Under the pieces are notes generated by a model that did no database searches, was not told the origin of the DNA, and worked only from the letters and a program-made list of their open reading frames with translations. The position numbers and the translations under genes are program-made. This document shows positions 1-7,868 of a stretch of 64,000 nucleotides of DNA, piece after piece. Within the stretch, counting starts at the first letter, position 1. The number at the start of each line of letters is the position of its first letter. The DNA comes from Streptomyces sp. R28 (GTDB lineage: Bacteria; Actinomycetota; Actinomycetes; Streptomycetales; Streptomycetaceae): the NCBI RefSeq assembly GCF_041052385.1, contig NZ_CP163439.1:8235001-8299000 (forward strand). Direction: 5' to 3'.

Positions 1-426
1 TGGGCCGAGGGCGGGACGACGGCCGAGGACGCCGTCGAGATCGCCCGCGCCTTCGCCGCGCACGGTGCCGACGCGATCGACGTGTCGACCGGGCAGGTCG
101 TGGCCGACGAGCAGCCGGAGTACGGGCGGTCGTACCAGACGCCGTACGCGGACCGGATCCGCCACGCCACCGGCCTCCCGGTGATCGCCGTCGGCGCGAT
201 CTCCTCCTGGGACGACGTCAACTCCCTGATCCTGGCGGGCCGTACGGACCTGTGCGCCCTCGCCCGCCCCCATCTCTACGACCCGCACTGGACTCTGCAC
301 GCCGCGGCCGAGCAGGGCTACGAGGGGCCGGGCGTCCTGTGGCCGGCCCCGTACCGGGCGGGCAGCCGCCGCCCGCAGACCGGACGCACGGACGCCCCCA
401 AGCCCCGCCTGACGCTCGGAACCTGA
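1..426 (+). CDS. C-terminal part of aryl-CoA monooxygenase/reductase (OYE-like domain), partial
   Basis: The reading frame is open from base 1 and ends at TGA 424-426, so only the last ~141 residues are in the window. They form the end of an old-yellow-enzyme TIM barrel: the stretch VIAVGAISSWDDV is followed by AGRTDLCALARPHLYDP, the typical FMN-phosphate end of the barrel. In Streptomyces this domain is the C-terminal half of the bifunctional salicylyl-CoA 5-hydroxylase/oxidoreductase, related to 2-aminobenzoyl-CoA monooxygenase/reductase, in which an N-terminal FAD hydroxylase acts first and the OYE domain then reduces the ring. The aryl-CoA ligase, PaaX, acyl-CoA dehydrogenase and RidA genes nearby fit that assignment. 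The substrate (salicylyl- or 2-aminobenzoyl-CoA) cannot be decided from this fragment. Confidence 0.75.
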   Translation, partial: WAEGGTTAEDAVEIARAFAAHGADAIDVSTGQVVADEQPEYGRSYQTPYADRIRHATGLPVIAVGAISSWDDVNSLILAGRTDLCALARPHLYDPHWTLHAAAEQGYEGPGVLWPAPYRAGSRRPQTGRTDAPKPRLTLGT

Positions 427-457
427 GGGCGTACGTCCTGCCCGTGAGGGAGGCCTT

Positions 458-943
458 CTACAGCTCGACCATTCCCGCGGTCAGCGTCGCACCGTCGGCG
501 GGGTCGATCAGCAGGAGCGCGCCGGTGCGCCGGGAGAGCGCGTAGTCGTCGAGCGCGAGTGGCTCGGCGGTGCGCAGGGCGACCCGGCCGAGGTCGTTCG
601 CGGTCAGCTCGGCCGCGCCCGCCAGGTCCGGCTCTCCCGGCGCACCGGGCCGCTGTAGGTGCAGCATGACGATGGAGTCCTTGCCGCCGGAGAAAAGGAT
701 CACCGGCCGCTCGAACTCGCCCGCCGCCTCGCGGAAGATGTGCACCGCCTCGGACTCCAGCGCGTCCAGGTGCGACAGGACGAACTCGGTCACGGTGGTG
801 CTGCGGTCCTCCCGGGAGAAGCCCAGACCCGCGGAGAGGAAACGGCGGATCTCGTAGCCGTCCAGGACCTCCACGCGGTGTCCCTCGGCCTTCAGACGGT
901 CACCGAGCAGGCGGGCGATGGTGGTCATCGCAACGGTCCTCAT
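458..943 (-). pseudogene. Collapsed cysC-cysD-cysN relic (in-frame chimera)
   Basis: This 161-residue open frame is a patchwork of three sulfate-activation proteins in operon order. Residues ~5-47 match APS kinase CysC (GHRVEVLDGYEIRRFLSAG, then GFSREDR) but lack the GxxxxGK Walker A. Residues ~48-97 match the start of sulfate adenylyltransferase subunit 2, CysD (LSHLDALESEAVHIFREAAG and the PP-loop FSGGKDS). The last ~50 residues match the C-terminus of the GTPase subunit CysN (ELTANDLGRVALRTAEPLAL). None of the three could be active. Internal deletions have fused the pieces without breaking the frame. The identifications come from family motifs I recognise; nothing shows whether it is expressed. 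Confidence 0.8.
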
Positions 944-1042
944 CTCTTACCTGGCGACGACCCGACGGACGCTAGGTAAGAAACTTGAGAAGAGGCGCAG
1001 AGGAGCCTGAGGGTCCGTTGGGGGCACATGGTGTGCCTGAGG

Positions 1043-1855
1043 TCACAGGCCGGCGTACGTGGCTCCCGCGTCCCGCAGACGCTCGTGCAGTCCCCGGAAG
1101 ACGGCCGCCGAGCGGGCGCCCGGCCAGTCCTCGGGCAGCAGCCGGGCGGGCAGGCCGGGGTCGGTGTAGGGGAGGTGGCGCCAGGAGTCCAGGGCGAGGA
1201 GGTAGTCGCGGTAGGCCTCCTCGGGCGGGGTGTCCCGCCGGCGCTCCCAGTCGTGCAGCACGCGCGCGTGGCGGTCCAGGAACGCCTCGTGCTCCTTGGC
1301 GATCGCGGCCAGGTCCCACCAGCGGGATACGGCCTCGGCGGTCGGCGCGAAGCCGAGGTGCTCGCCGCGGAAGAAGTCGACGTATCCCTCCAGCCGCAGC
1401 CGCTGCAGGGTGTGCCGGGCCTCCTCGTAGAGCCGCGCCGGCGCGACCCACACGCCCGGAGCCGCCGTCCCGAAGCCGAGCCCGGCCAGCCGGGAGCGCA
1501 GTACGTGCCGCTTCTGCCGCTCCGACTCCGGCACCGAGAACACGGCGAGCACCCAGCCCTCGTCCTCGGGCGGGGCGGTGGTGTAGATGCGCCGGTCGCC
1601 GTCGTCCAGCAACTGGCGGGCGTCCGGCGACAGTTCGTACCCGGCCGCGCCCTGGGCCGTACGGGCCGGCAGCAGCAGCCCGCGCCGCTTCAGCCGCGAC
1701 ACCGAGGAACGCACTGAAGGGGCGTCCACGCCGACCGCGGCCAGCAGTCTGATCAGCTCGGCGACCGGCACCGGGCCGGGCATATGACGGCCGTAGGCGC
1801 CGTAGAGCGTGACGATGAGAGACCGTGGTGCATGCTGGTCGGACACGTTGATCAT
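1043..1855 (-). CDS. PaaX family transcriptional repressor
   Basis: A 270-residue protein with an N-terminal winged helix (SLIVTLYGAYGRHMPGPVPV, then VRSSVSRLKRRGLL) and the PaaX central and C-terminal domains (WVLAVFSVPES, GFGTAAPGVWVAP, and DYLLALDSWRHLPYTDPGLP near the end). PaaX repressors bind aryl-CoA thioesters and release catabolic promoters when phenylacetyl-CoA or a related ester accumulates. It starts 15 bp downstream of the aryl-CoA ligase stop on the same strand, so the two are probably cotranscribed, with the ligase product as the likely inducer. An ATG at 1853-1855 and a GTG about three codons later are both possible starts; neither has a strong ribosome binding site. Confidence 0.85.
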   Translation of the reverse strand: MINVSDQHAPRSLIVTLYGAYGRHMPGPVPVAELIRLLAAVGVDAPSVRSSVSRLKRRGLLLPARTAQGAAGYELSPDARQLLDDGDRRIYTTAPPEDEGWVLAVFSVPESERQKRHVLRSRLAGLGFGTAAPGVWVAPARLYEEARHTLQRLRLEGYVDFFRGEHLGFAPTAEAVSRWWDLAAIAKEHEAFLDRHARVLHDWERRRDTPPEEAYRDYLLALDSWRHLPYTDPGLPARLLPEDWPGARSAAVFRGLHERLRDAGATYAGL

Positions 1856-1870
1856 CTTAGGTCGTACGGA

Positions 1871-3484
1871 TCACTGCCGGTCACTTTGCGGGTCACCACT
1901 CGCGCGCAGCCGAAAACGCTGGAGCTTGCCGGTCGCGGTGCGCGGCAGCGCGTCCAGGAAGACGATCTCGCGCGGACACTTGTACGGCGCCAGCTCGCCC
2001 TTGACGAAGGTGCGCAGCGCCTCCGTGTCCCGTCGGGCACCTTCCCTGAGCACCGTGTACGCCACCACGACCTGGCCGCGTGCCTCATCGGGCCGGCCCA
2101 CCACCGCCGTCTCCAGCACGTCCGGGTGGCGCAGCAGGGCCTCCTCGACCTCCGGGCCCGCGATGTTGTAACCGGCCGAGATGATCATGTCGTCCGCGCG
2201 GGCGACATAGCGGAAGTAGCCGTCACTCTCCCGGACGTAGGTGTCGCCCGTGATGTTCCAGCCGTCGCGCACGTACTCGCGCTGCCGGGGGTCGGTGAGA
2301 TAGCGGCAGCCGACCGGCCCGCGCACGGCGAGCAGCCCGGGCTCCCCGTCGGGCATCTCCTGCCCGTCCGCGTCGACCACGCGCGCGTGCCACCCCGGTA
2401 CCGGCACCCCGGTCGTGCCGGGCCTGATGTGCTCGTCGGCCGCCGAGATGAAGATGTGCAGCAGCTCGGTGGCGCCGATGCCGTTGATGATGCGCAGACC
2501 GGTCCGCTCGTGCCAGGCCCGCCAGGTGGCGGCGGGCAGGTTCTCGCCCGCCGAGACGCAGCGGCGCAGTGAGGAGATGTCGTGCGAGTCGAGCTCGTCG
2601 AGCATCGCGCGGTAGGCCGTCGGCGCGGTGAACAGCACGGACACCCGGTGTTCGGCGATCGCCGGCAACAGCTGCTTGGGACCGGCCTGTTCGAGCAGCA
2701 GGGCGCTGGCGCCGGCCCGCATCGGGAAGATGACGAGCCCGCCGAGGCCGAAGGTGAAGCCGAGCGGGGGACTGCCGGTGAAGACATCGCCCACATGGGG
2801 GCGCAGCACATGCTCCGCGAAGGTGTCCGCTATCGCGAGCACATCCCGGTGGAAGTGCATACAGCCCTTGGGCCGTCCGGTGGTGCCGGAGGTGAAGGCG
2901 ATGAGCGCGACGTCGTCGGCCGCCGTGTCGGCGGCGGGATACGACGCGTCGGGCGCCGGGCGGCGCAGCAGGTCGTCGGGGGCGTCACCGCCGTACGTCG
3001 CGATCCGCAGCCCCGGTATCTCCGCCTTGGCGAGGTCGTCGACGGCCCGGATGTCGCACAGCGCGTGCCGCACCTGGGCGATCTCGCAGATGGTCCGCAG
3101 CTCGTGCGGCCGCTGCTGGGCCAGCACCGTGACGGCGACCGCGCCGGCCTTCAGCACCGCCAGCCAGCAGGCGGCCAGCCAGGGTGTGGTCGGACCGCGC
3201 AGCAGCACCCGGTTGCCCGGGACGACGCCGAGGTCGCCGGTGAGCAGATGTGCCAGCCGGTCGACGCGGGCGCGCAGTGTGCCGTACGTCCATGTGGCGC
3301 CGGACGGGGTGTGGAACACGGGCCGCTCGTCGGCGGGGCCGTCGAGCAACTCGGCGGCTGCGTTGAGCCGATCGGAGTAGCGCAGCCGCGGAAGGTCGAA
3401 GCGGAGCTCGGGCCACTGGTCGGGCGGTGGCAGGTGCTCGCGGGCGAAGGTGTCGACGTGGGCGGAGCGGTGCAGACCGGCCAT
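1871..3484 (-). CDS. Benzoate/2-aminobenzoate-type aryl-CoA ligase
   Basis: A 537-residue ANL-superfamily ligase that activates an aromatic acid as an acyl-adenylate and transfers it to CoA. The P-loop-like motif FTSGTTGRPKG, the A5 motif NGIGATELLHIF, and the C-terminal hinge and lysine motifs (YVARADDMIISAGYNIAGPE, PRTATGKLQR) are all present. The early segment HLPPPDQWPELRF is typical of the benzoate/2-aminobenzoate-CoA ligase branch. The chosen ATG (3482-3484) begins MAGLHRSAHVD; upstream in-frame codons give non-homologous sequence. It is divergent from the acyl-CoA dehydrogenase gene and precedes paaX. Substrate preference is inferred from context only. Confidence 0.88.
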   Translation of the reverse strand: MAGLHRSAHVDTFAREHLPPPDQWPELRFDLPRLRYSDRLNAAAELLDGPADERPVFHTPSGATWTYGTLRARVDRLAHLLTGDLGVVPGNRVLLRGPTTPWLAACWLAVLKAGAVAVTVLAQQRPHELRTICEIAQVRHALCDIRAVDDLAKAEIPGLRIATYGGDAPDDLLRRPAPDASYPAADTAADDVALIAFTSGTTGRPKGCMHFHRDVLAIADTFAEHVLRPHVGDVFTGSPPLGFTFGLGGLVIFPMRAGASALLLEQAGPKQLLPAIAEHRVSVLFTAPTAYRAMLDELDSHDISSLRRCVSAGENLPAATWRAWHERTGLRIINGIGATELLHIFISAADEHIRPGTTGVPVPGWHARVVDADGQEMPDGEPGLLAVRGPVGCRYLTDPRQREYVRDGWNITGDTYVRESDGYFRYVARADDMIISAGYNIAGPEVEEALLRHPDVLETAVVGRPDEARGQVVVAYTVLREGARRDTEALRTFVKGELAPYKCPREIVFLDALPRTATGKLQRFRLRASGDPQSDRQ

Positions 3485-3644
3485 GGCGGTTCGCCCCCTT
3501 GCCGTATCGGGCTGCCTTGTGGGCGTCGTGGTGGGCTCGCACAGGGAGCGTATCGTGTTGGTGACGACAGTCAATGGTGCGCGATATCGTCGAGGAGGTC
3601 CGTCGAGAGCGTCCGTCGCGGACGGCTCCGCAGGGAGGTCGGCA
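3485..3644. promoter_or_regulatory. Divergent promoter region of the aryl-CoA locus
   Basis: These 160 bp separate the ligase-paaX unit (minus) from the dehydrogenase-RidA unit (plus) and must hold both promoters and probably the PaaX operator. Visible elements are a CGATATCG palindrome near 3582-3589 and a related TATCGT at 3551-3556. The dehydrogenase has a good GGGAGG ribosome binding site a few bases before its ATG. The operator itself is not proven. Confidence 0.4.
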
Positions 3645-4934
3645 ATGCCCGCATTCTCACTCGATCCGCCGCAAACCGCATGGTGTGCCGAACTGCGCAC
3701 CCTGGCCGCCGAACGGCTGCGCCCGCTCGCGGAGAAGGGCGAAGCCGGGCACGTCAACCGCTCGCTGGTCGCCGAACTCGGCCAACTGGGGCTGCTGGCA
3801 CGGCTGTTCACCTCGGGAGCCGTCGACCTGTGCCTGATGCGGGAGTCTCTCGCCTACGCCTGCACGGAGGCGGAAACGGCCCTCGCCCTGCAGGGCCTGG
3901 GCGCCCATCCGGTCCATGCCCACGGCACCGCGGCCCAACGGGAGCGCTGGCTGCCGCGGGTGGCCGAGGGGAGCGCGGTGGCGGCCTTCGCGCTGAGCGA
4001 GCCGGGGGCCGGATCGGACGCGGCGGCGCTGGGGCTGCGGGCGGAGCGGGAGGCCTCGCGGCAGGGAGGACCGGGAATGCCGGGAGCGCTGGGAGCGCCG
4101 GGAGGGCCGGGAGCGCCGGGAGGGCCGGAATCGTCGGGAGGGCCGGGCGAACCGGAAGGGCAGGGAGAGCCGGGGGAATCGCCGGGCGCCTCGCTTGCCG
4201 CCGAGCCCGACGGTCCCGACCGCTGGCGGCTCACCGGCGAGAAGTGCTGGATCTCCAACGCCCCCGAGGCCGACTTCTACACGGTGTTCGCCCGCACCAC
4301 CCCCGGCGCCGGGGCCCGTGGCGTCACCGCCTTCCTGGTCCCCGCCGACCGTCCCGGCCTCACCGGGGCGGGCCTCGACATGTTGTCCCCGCACCCCCTC
4401 GGCAGCCTCACCTTCGACGCCGTCCCCGTCACCGCCGACGACATGCTCGGCGAGGCCGACCGAGGCTTCCGGGTGGCGATGGGGACTCTGAACCTGTTCC
4501 GGCCCAGCGTCGGCGCCTTCGCCGTCGGCATGGCCCAGGCGGCCCTGGACGCGACCCTCGCCCACACCGCCCAACGGGACGCGTTCGGCGGCAAGTTGAA
4601 GGACCTTCAGGCGGTCGCCCACCAGGTCGCCGAGATGGCCCTGCGCACGGAGGCGGCTCGTCTCATGGTGTACGCGGCGGCGACGGCGTACGACGAAGGC
4701 GCCCCGGACGTCCCGAAGCGCGCCGCGATGGCCAAGCTGCTCGCCACCGAGACCGCGCAGTACGTCGTCGACCAGGCCGTCCAACTGCACGGCGCCCGTG
4801 CCCTGCGCCGTGGCCACCTGCTCGAACACCTCTACCGTGAGGTGCGGGCCCCGCGCATCTACGAGGGCGCCAGCGAGGTCCAACGCGGCATCATCGCCAA
4901 GGAGTTGTTCGCGAACATGGAGGCCGGCCAGTGA
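3645..4934 (+). CDS. Acyl-CoA dehydrogenase family protein with Gly-Pro-rich insert
   Basis: A 429-residue flavoprotein of the acyl-CoA dehydrogenase superfamily. The flavin-binding hallmark AFALSEPGAGSDAAAL and the following KCWISNAPEAD strand are clear, as are the C-terminal helices (QLHGARALRRGHLLEHLYRE, RIYEGASEVQRGIIAKEL). The start is ATG 3645 behind GGGAGG. Residues ~141-181, between the SEPGAGSD loop and the next conserved strand, are a collagen-like Gly-X-Y stretch absent from ordinary family members. It overlaps the RidA gene by GTGA, indicating translational coupling. The job is probably oxidation of a reduced aryl-CoA intermediate, but this is inferred from context. Confidence 0.85.
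   Translation: MPAFSLDPPQTAWCAELRTLAAERLRPLAEKGEAGHVNRSLVAELGQLGLLARLFTSGAVDLCLMRESLAYACTEAETALALQGLGAHPVHAHGTAAQRERWLPRVAEGSAVAAFALSEPGAGSDAAALGLRAEREASRQGGPGMPGALGAPGGPGAPGGPESSGGPGEPEGQGEPGESPGASLAAEPDGPDRWRLTGEKCWISNAPEADFYTVFARTTPGAGARGVTAFLVPADRPGLTGAGLDMLSPHPLGSLTFDAVPVTADDMLGEADRGFRVAMGTLNLFRPSVGAFAVGMAQAALDATLAHTAQRDAFGGKLKDLQAVAHQVAEMALRTEAARLMVYAAATAYDEGAPDVPKRAAMAKLLATETAQYVVDQAVQLHGARALRRGHLLEHLYREVRAPRIYEGASEVQRGIIAKELFANMEAGQ
4065..4188 (+). repeat. Short tandem repeats encoding a collagen-like Gly-X-Y insert
   Basis: About 124 bp of degenerate 9-bp units (GGG-N-GNC-CG, for example CCGGGAGGGCCGGGAGCG) inside the acyl-CoA dehydrogenase gene. They encode repeated GGP, GAP, GEP and GQG triplets. 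Base composition is strongly purine-biased on this strand compared with the flanks. The unit length keeps the frame open, so repeat-number change would lengthen or shorten the loop without breaking the enzyme. Confidence 0.75.
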
Positions 4935-5329
4935 GCACCGAGCGCGTCAACCCGCCCGACCTCTCCCCGCCCACCGGTTTCTCCCACGCGGTCGTCGCCA
5001 CCGGCTCACGGGTCGTCTTCCTGGCCGGTCAGACCGCCCTCGACACGGACGGCAAGGTGAGGGGCGACACCCTGCCCGAGCAGTTCGAGCGGGCCCTGGC
5101 CAATCTGCTGGCCGCGCTCGACGCAGCCGGCGGCACCGCCGCCGACCTCGCCCGGGTCACGGTCTACGCCACGGACGTCGCCGCGTACCGCGCCCAGGTC
5201 GCCGAACTCGGCCGCATCTGGCGGCAGTTGGCGGGCCGGGACTATCCGGCGATGGCGGTGGTCGAGGTCGTGCGCCTCTGGGACGAGGAGGCGATGGTGG
5301 AGCTCGACGGCTTCGCCGTGCTGCCGTAG
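4931..5329 (+). CDS. RidA family imine/enamine deaminase
   Basis: A 132-residue RidA/YjgF/Rid-family protein. Such proteins hydrolyse enamine or imine intermediates to ketones and ammonia, or serve as related lyases in catabolic operons. It shows GFSHAVVATGSRVVFLAGQT near the start, the trimer core DLARVTVYATDVAAYR, and DYPAMAVVEVVRLWDEEAMV at the end. The GTG start at 4931 overlaps the dehydrogenase stop (GTGA). A deaminating Rid protein fits a route through an amino-substituted ring such as 2-aminobenzoyl-CoA. That link is inference. Confidence 0.85.
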   Translation: MSTERVNPPDLSPPTGFSHAVVATGSRVVFLAGQTALDTDGKVRGDTLPEQFERALANLLAALDAAGGTAADLARVTVYATDVAAYRAQVAELGRIWRQLAGRDYPAMAVVEVVRLWDEEAMVELDGFAVLP

Positions 5330-5377
5330 GGCTTCGCCGTACCGAGGTGGTTCCTGCTCACGCGTCGTAGGTCTCGC

Positions 5378-5572
5378 TCACGCGGCCTTGGCGAGGCGGA
5401 CGGCCGGCACCCGGTGCGGTGCGACGACGCGGCCGTCGGGCAGCAGCTCACCGCTGTCGTCGAACATGATCGCGCCGTTGCACAGCAGGCTCCAGCCCTG
5501 CTCGGGGTGTGCGGCGACCACATGGGGGGCCTGGCCATTGAGGGAAGGGCATGAAGGCTGGTGGGAACACAT
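5378..5572 (-). CDS. DUF5999 family small protein
   Basis: A 64-residue protein beginning MCSHQPSCPS and containing AAHPEQGWSLLCNGAIMFDD and GELLPDGRVVAPHR. This matches the DUF5999 family widespread in Streptomyces, whose function I do not know. The paired Cys and His residues at the start suggest metal binding. The start at 5572 is set by a strong GGAGGT ribosome binding site seven bases upstream on the minus strand. It stands alone between the RidA gene and a divergent secreted-protein gene. Confidence 0.75.
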   Translation of the reverse strand: MCSHQPSCPSLNGQAPHVVAAHPEQGWSLLCNGAIMFDDSGELLPDGRVVAPHRVPAVRLAKAA

Positions 5573-5810
5573 GGCGCACCTCCACATCGGGCGGACGAGC
5601 CGTGTGGGTCGTCCATATGGGTAGACCATGCTCTCGTTGCGAACTCATCGGAACGGCCCGACGTGAACCGTGACAACACGCGGACAACACTCTGACGGAT
5701 CCACAAAGGTCGGGGCGGACTCGCCACCGAAGGGGTGACGGTCACGTCCATGGGTGCGCCCGCCAGGTACCAGTGGGAGGCCCCACTCCGATTATCCGGG
5801 AGGTCATCCC

Positions 5811-6269
5811 ATGTCCCTGCGCCCCGCTCTCGCCACCGCTGCCGGAGCTGTCCTGCTCCTGCTGGTCGCCGCCCCGTCGGCACCCGCCGACTCCGCGGCC
5901 GCCGCCGACCCCAAGGAGACCGTGACCATCGACGGCACGGGCCGTATCGCCTCGGACGGCACCGTCACCCTGTCCGGCACCTACCGCTGCGCCGACGCCT
6001 CGGGGCCCGCGTTCGTGAGCTCCACGATCGGCCAGCAGGCCTCCGGCGTCCGGCACGGCATCGGCGGCACCCTCGCCGTGTGCGACGGCAAGAAGCACAG
6101 CTGGCAGAACATGGGCAGGCCACAGACGGGCACGGCCTCGGCTCCCCTCGAGGCAGGCAAGGCGTATGTCGAGGCCACCATCGTCGAACTCCACCCCGTG
6201 GGCGGCCTGCCCCTGCCCCGCTTCCACGCCGTGCAGGACAAGCAGGACATCACCCTGACCAAGAGCTGA
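5811..6269 (+). CDS. Secreted DUF6299 family protein
   Basis: A 152-residue predicted exported protein. Residues 1-~28 are a Sec signal peptide (ALATAAGAVLLLLVAAP, then APADSA). The mature part has the all-beta pattern of DUF6299 proteins: TVTIDGTGRIASDGTVTLSG, a Cys pair (YRCADAS and AVCDGKK) likely to form a disulfide, and an ending ITLTKS. ATG 5811 follows GGGAGGTC by about seven bases. No function is known to me. A perfect 10-bp hairpin lies directly after the stop. Confidence 0.72.
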   Translation: MSLRPALATAAGAVLLLLVAAPSAPADSAAAADPKETVTIDGTGRIASDGTVTLSGTYRCADASGPAFVSSTIGQQASGVRHGIGGTLAVCDGKKHSWQNMGRPQTGTASAPLEAGKAYVEATIVELHPVGGLPLPRFHAVQDKQDITLTKS

Positions 6270-6277
6270 ACCCGACG

Positions 6278-6304
6278 TCCCTGCCGGGCTCGCACCGGCA
6301 GGGA
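6278..6304 (+). terminator. Hairpin terminator of the DUF6299 gene
   Basis: Arms TCCCTGCCGG and CCGGCAGGGA form a perfect 10-bp stem with a 7-nt loop, starting nine bases after the stop codon. No U-run follows, as is usual in Streptomyces. Confidence 0.7.
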
Positions 6305-6610
6305 CCCGACATCACCGCGGCCGGGCCGGGCCCTCGGGCCCGGCCCCACGCCGCCGACGGTCCGACGCCCGCCACCTCGCCCACTCGATCCCGACGCAAC
6401 CGGCGAGGGTGGCCTGCGGTCTCGGCGTCCCCCTCGTTCCGAACGCCACGGCCGCGCGCGCACTGGATCGCCCCGTCGCCCACCGTCCTCTTCGGCGCGG
6501 TTGAGCGCCCCGAAGACGTGCCGCGAGCACAGGGCGATCAGCTGAGCGGTTGGTGATGCCGCCTGTGCTCCGCCGCCGGGAGGCGGTCACTCACGGATGG
6601 GTAGAGGCGG
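6305..6610. other. Gap without recognisable gene
   Basis: About 300 bp between the DUF6299 terminator and the end of the MFS gene. It contains a GC-rich self-complementary patch near 6318-6350 (GGGCCGGGCCC type) that may terminate the biosynthetic operon. I see no convincing coding sequence. Confidence 0.5.
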
Positions 6611-7855
6611 TCATCCGGCGTCGGCGCGGGACGTTGCGTGTCCTTGGCGGAGAAACGAGACCAGAAGCGCCGCTCCTATGCTCCCGCCCGCGAGGACCCA
6701 CCACAGCGACAAGGGAGCACTGGCGAGGAGCATGGCAACCAACAGGGGCGCGAGGGCAGTGGCTCCACCGGCAAAGAGCTGGTTGAACGCCAGGTAGGCG
6801 CCCTGTTCCTGCTTCGGCGGAAGGCTGGTCAGCAACGCCATGGCGGCTTGAGAGACGGCCAGCTCACCGAGCGTGTACACCACCATTCCCGTGACCAGCA
6901 GGGCAATCTGCACTCGTCGGGGCATGTCCCCGGCCAGTAGCACGGCCGCGTAGAGCGCCGCGTACGAGATTCCGCCGAGCGCCAGCACGACCGTGGGGCG
7001 GAACCGTTCCAGCAGTCGGCTCAGGGGCAGTTGGAGCACGGTGAGCAGCACGGTGTTGGTCGCGAAGAGCACACCCACGGTCCACGGCGGCATCCTCAGC
7101 TCCCGCAGGATGAACACCGGCAGGGCGCTCTCCACCGCCAGTGCGGCGGTCAGGAGCAGGGCGTTGGACATCGCGACGCGCAGATAGGCGGTGTGGCGCC
7201 AGGGCGCGGCGGGTCGGCTCCTGCGGCCTTGGGGCGGGGCGTCCTCGGTCTGACGTTCCGCGGGAATGCCCAGGTAGAGCAGGGCGGTCAGGACGAAGCT
7301 GGCCGCGTTGACCACGCCGAGGACCACGAACCCCGATGCCGTGTCGACGACGAACAGGCTGGCGAGCAGGGCACCGGCGCCGATCCCCGCGTTGAAGACG
7401 GCCCGGGTCAGGGCGAGCCACTGGCCGCTCTGCCCGTCGGGGGCCAGCCGTATCGCCAGCAGCGGGGTCGCGGTCTGCTCCAGCCGGTTGCCGAGCGCGA
7501 GGAACAGGCAGCACACCACCAGTGTCGTCATGTCCCGCACCGCGACGAAGCTCGCGAAGCCCGCCGCCCGCACCGCCGCGCCCGCGATGAGCACGGGCCG
7601 TGGTCCGATCCGGTCCACCAGGCGGCCCACCGCGAAGAGCCACGGCAGCACCACGAGCACCGTGAGTGTGAGCACCAGGCCGACCGAGCGCAGCGACACC
7701 CCCGACAGTTCGGTGAAGAACAGCAGGGAGAAGGGATAGAAGAAGCCCGTGCCCAGGGCGTTGACGAGCCCCGACAGGCCGAACCACGCCACGCCCGGTC
7801 CCCGCGGAAGCGCCGAAGACGGTGTGCTCGCGTCTTTCACAGCAGCCGATGTCAT
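6611..7855 (-). CDS. MFS transporter (likely product exporter)
   Basis: A 414-residue major facilitator superfamily protein with about twelve hydrophobic segments and a basic loop after TM2 (GRLVDRIGPRPVLI), the usual MFS A-motif position. It is the last gene of a nine-gene minus-strand run and starts 13 bp after the GNAT/FemAB-like gene. Its position suggests efflux of the cluster product and self-protection, but its substrate is unknown. Confidence 0.85.
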   Translation of the reverse strand: MTSAAVKDASTPSSALPRGPGVAWFGLSGLVNALGTGFFYPFSLLFFTELSGVSLRSVGLVLTLTVLVVLPWLFAVGRLVDRIGPRPVLIAGAAVRAAGFASFVAVRDMTTLVVCCLFLALGNRLEQTATPLLAIRLAPDGQSGQWLALTRAVFNAGIGAGALLASLFVVDTASGFVVLGVVNAASFVLTALLYLGIPAERQTEDAPPQGRRSRPAAPWRHTAYLRVAMSNALLLTAALAVESALPVFILRELRMPPWTVGVLFATNTVLLTVLQLPLSRLLERFRPTVVLALGGISYAALYAAVLLAGDMPRRVQIALLVTGMVVYTLGELAVSQAAMALLTSLPPKQEQGAYLAFNQLFAGGATALAPLLVAMLLASAPLSLWWVLAGGSIGAALLVSFLRQGHATSRADAG

Positions 7856-7868
7856 CTCTGAGGGCCTT

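Noticed and set aside
4065..4188. CRISPR-like or minisatellite array
   Set aside because: Units are only about 9 bp, degenerate and in frame within a gene; there are no spacers. Interpreted as a coding low-complexity insert.
2582..4840. Very long open frame on the plus strand across the aryl-CoA ligase and dehydrogenase genes
   Set aside because: It is antisense to, or out of frame with, two well-supported genes and consists of Arg/Gly/Ala-rich sequence without domains; a product of high GC third positions.
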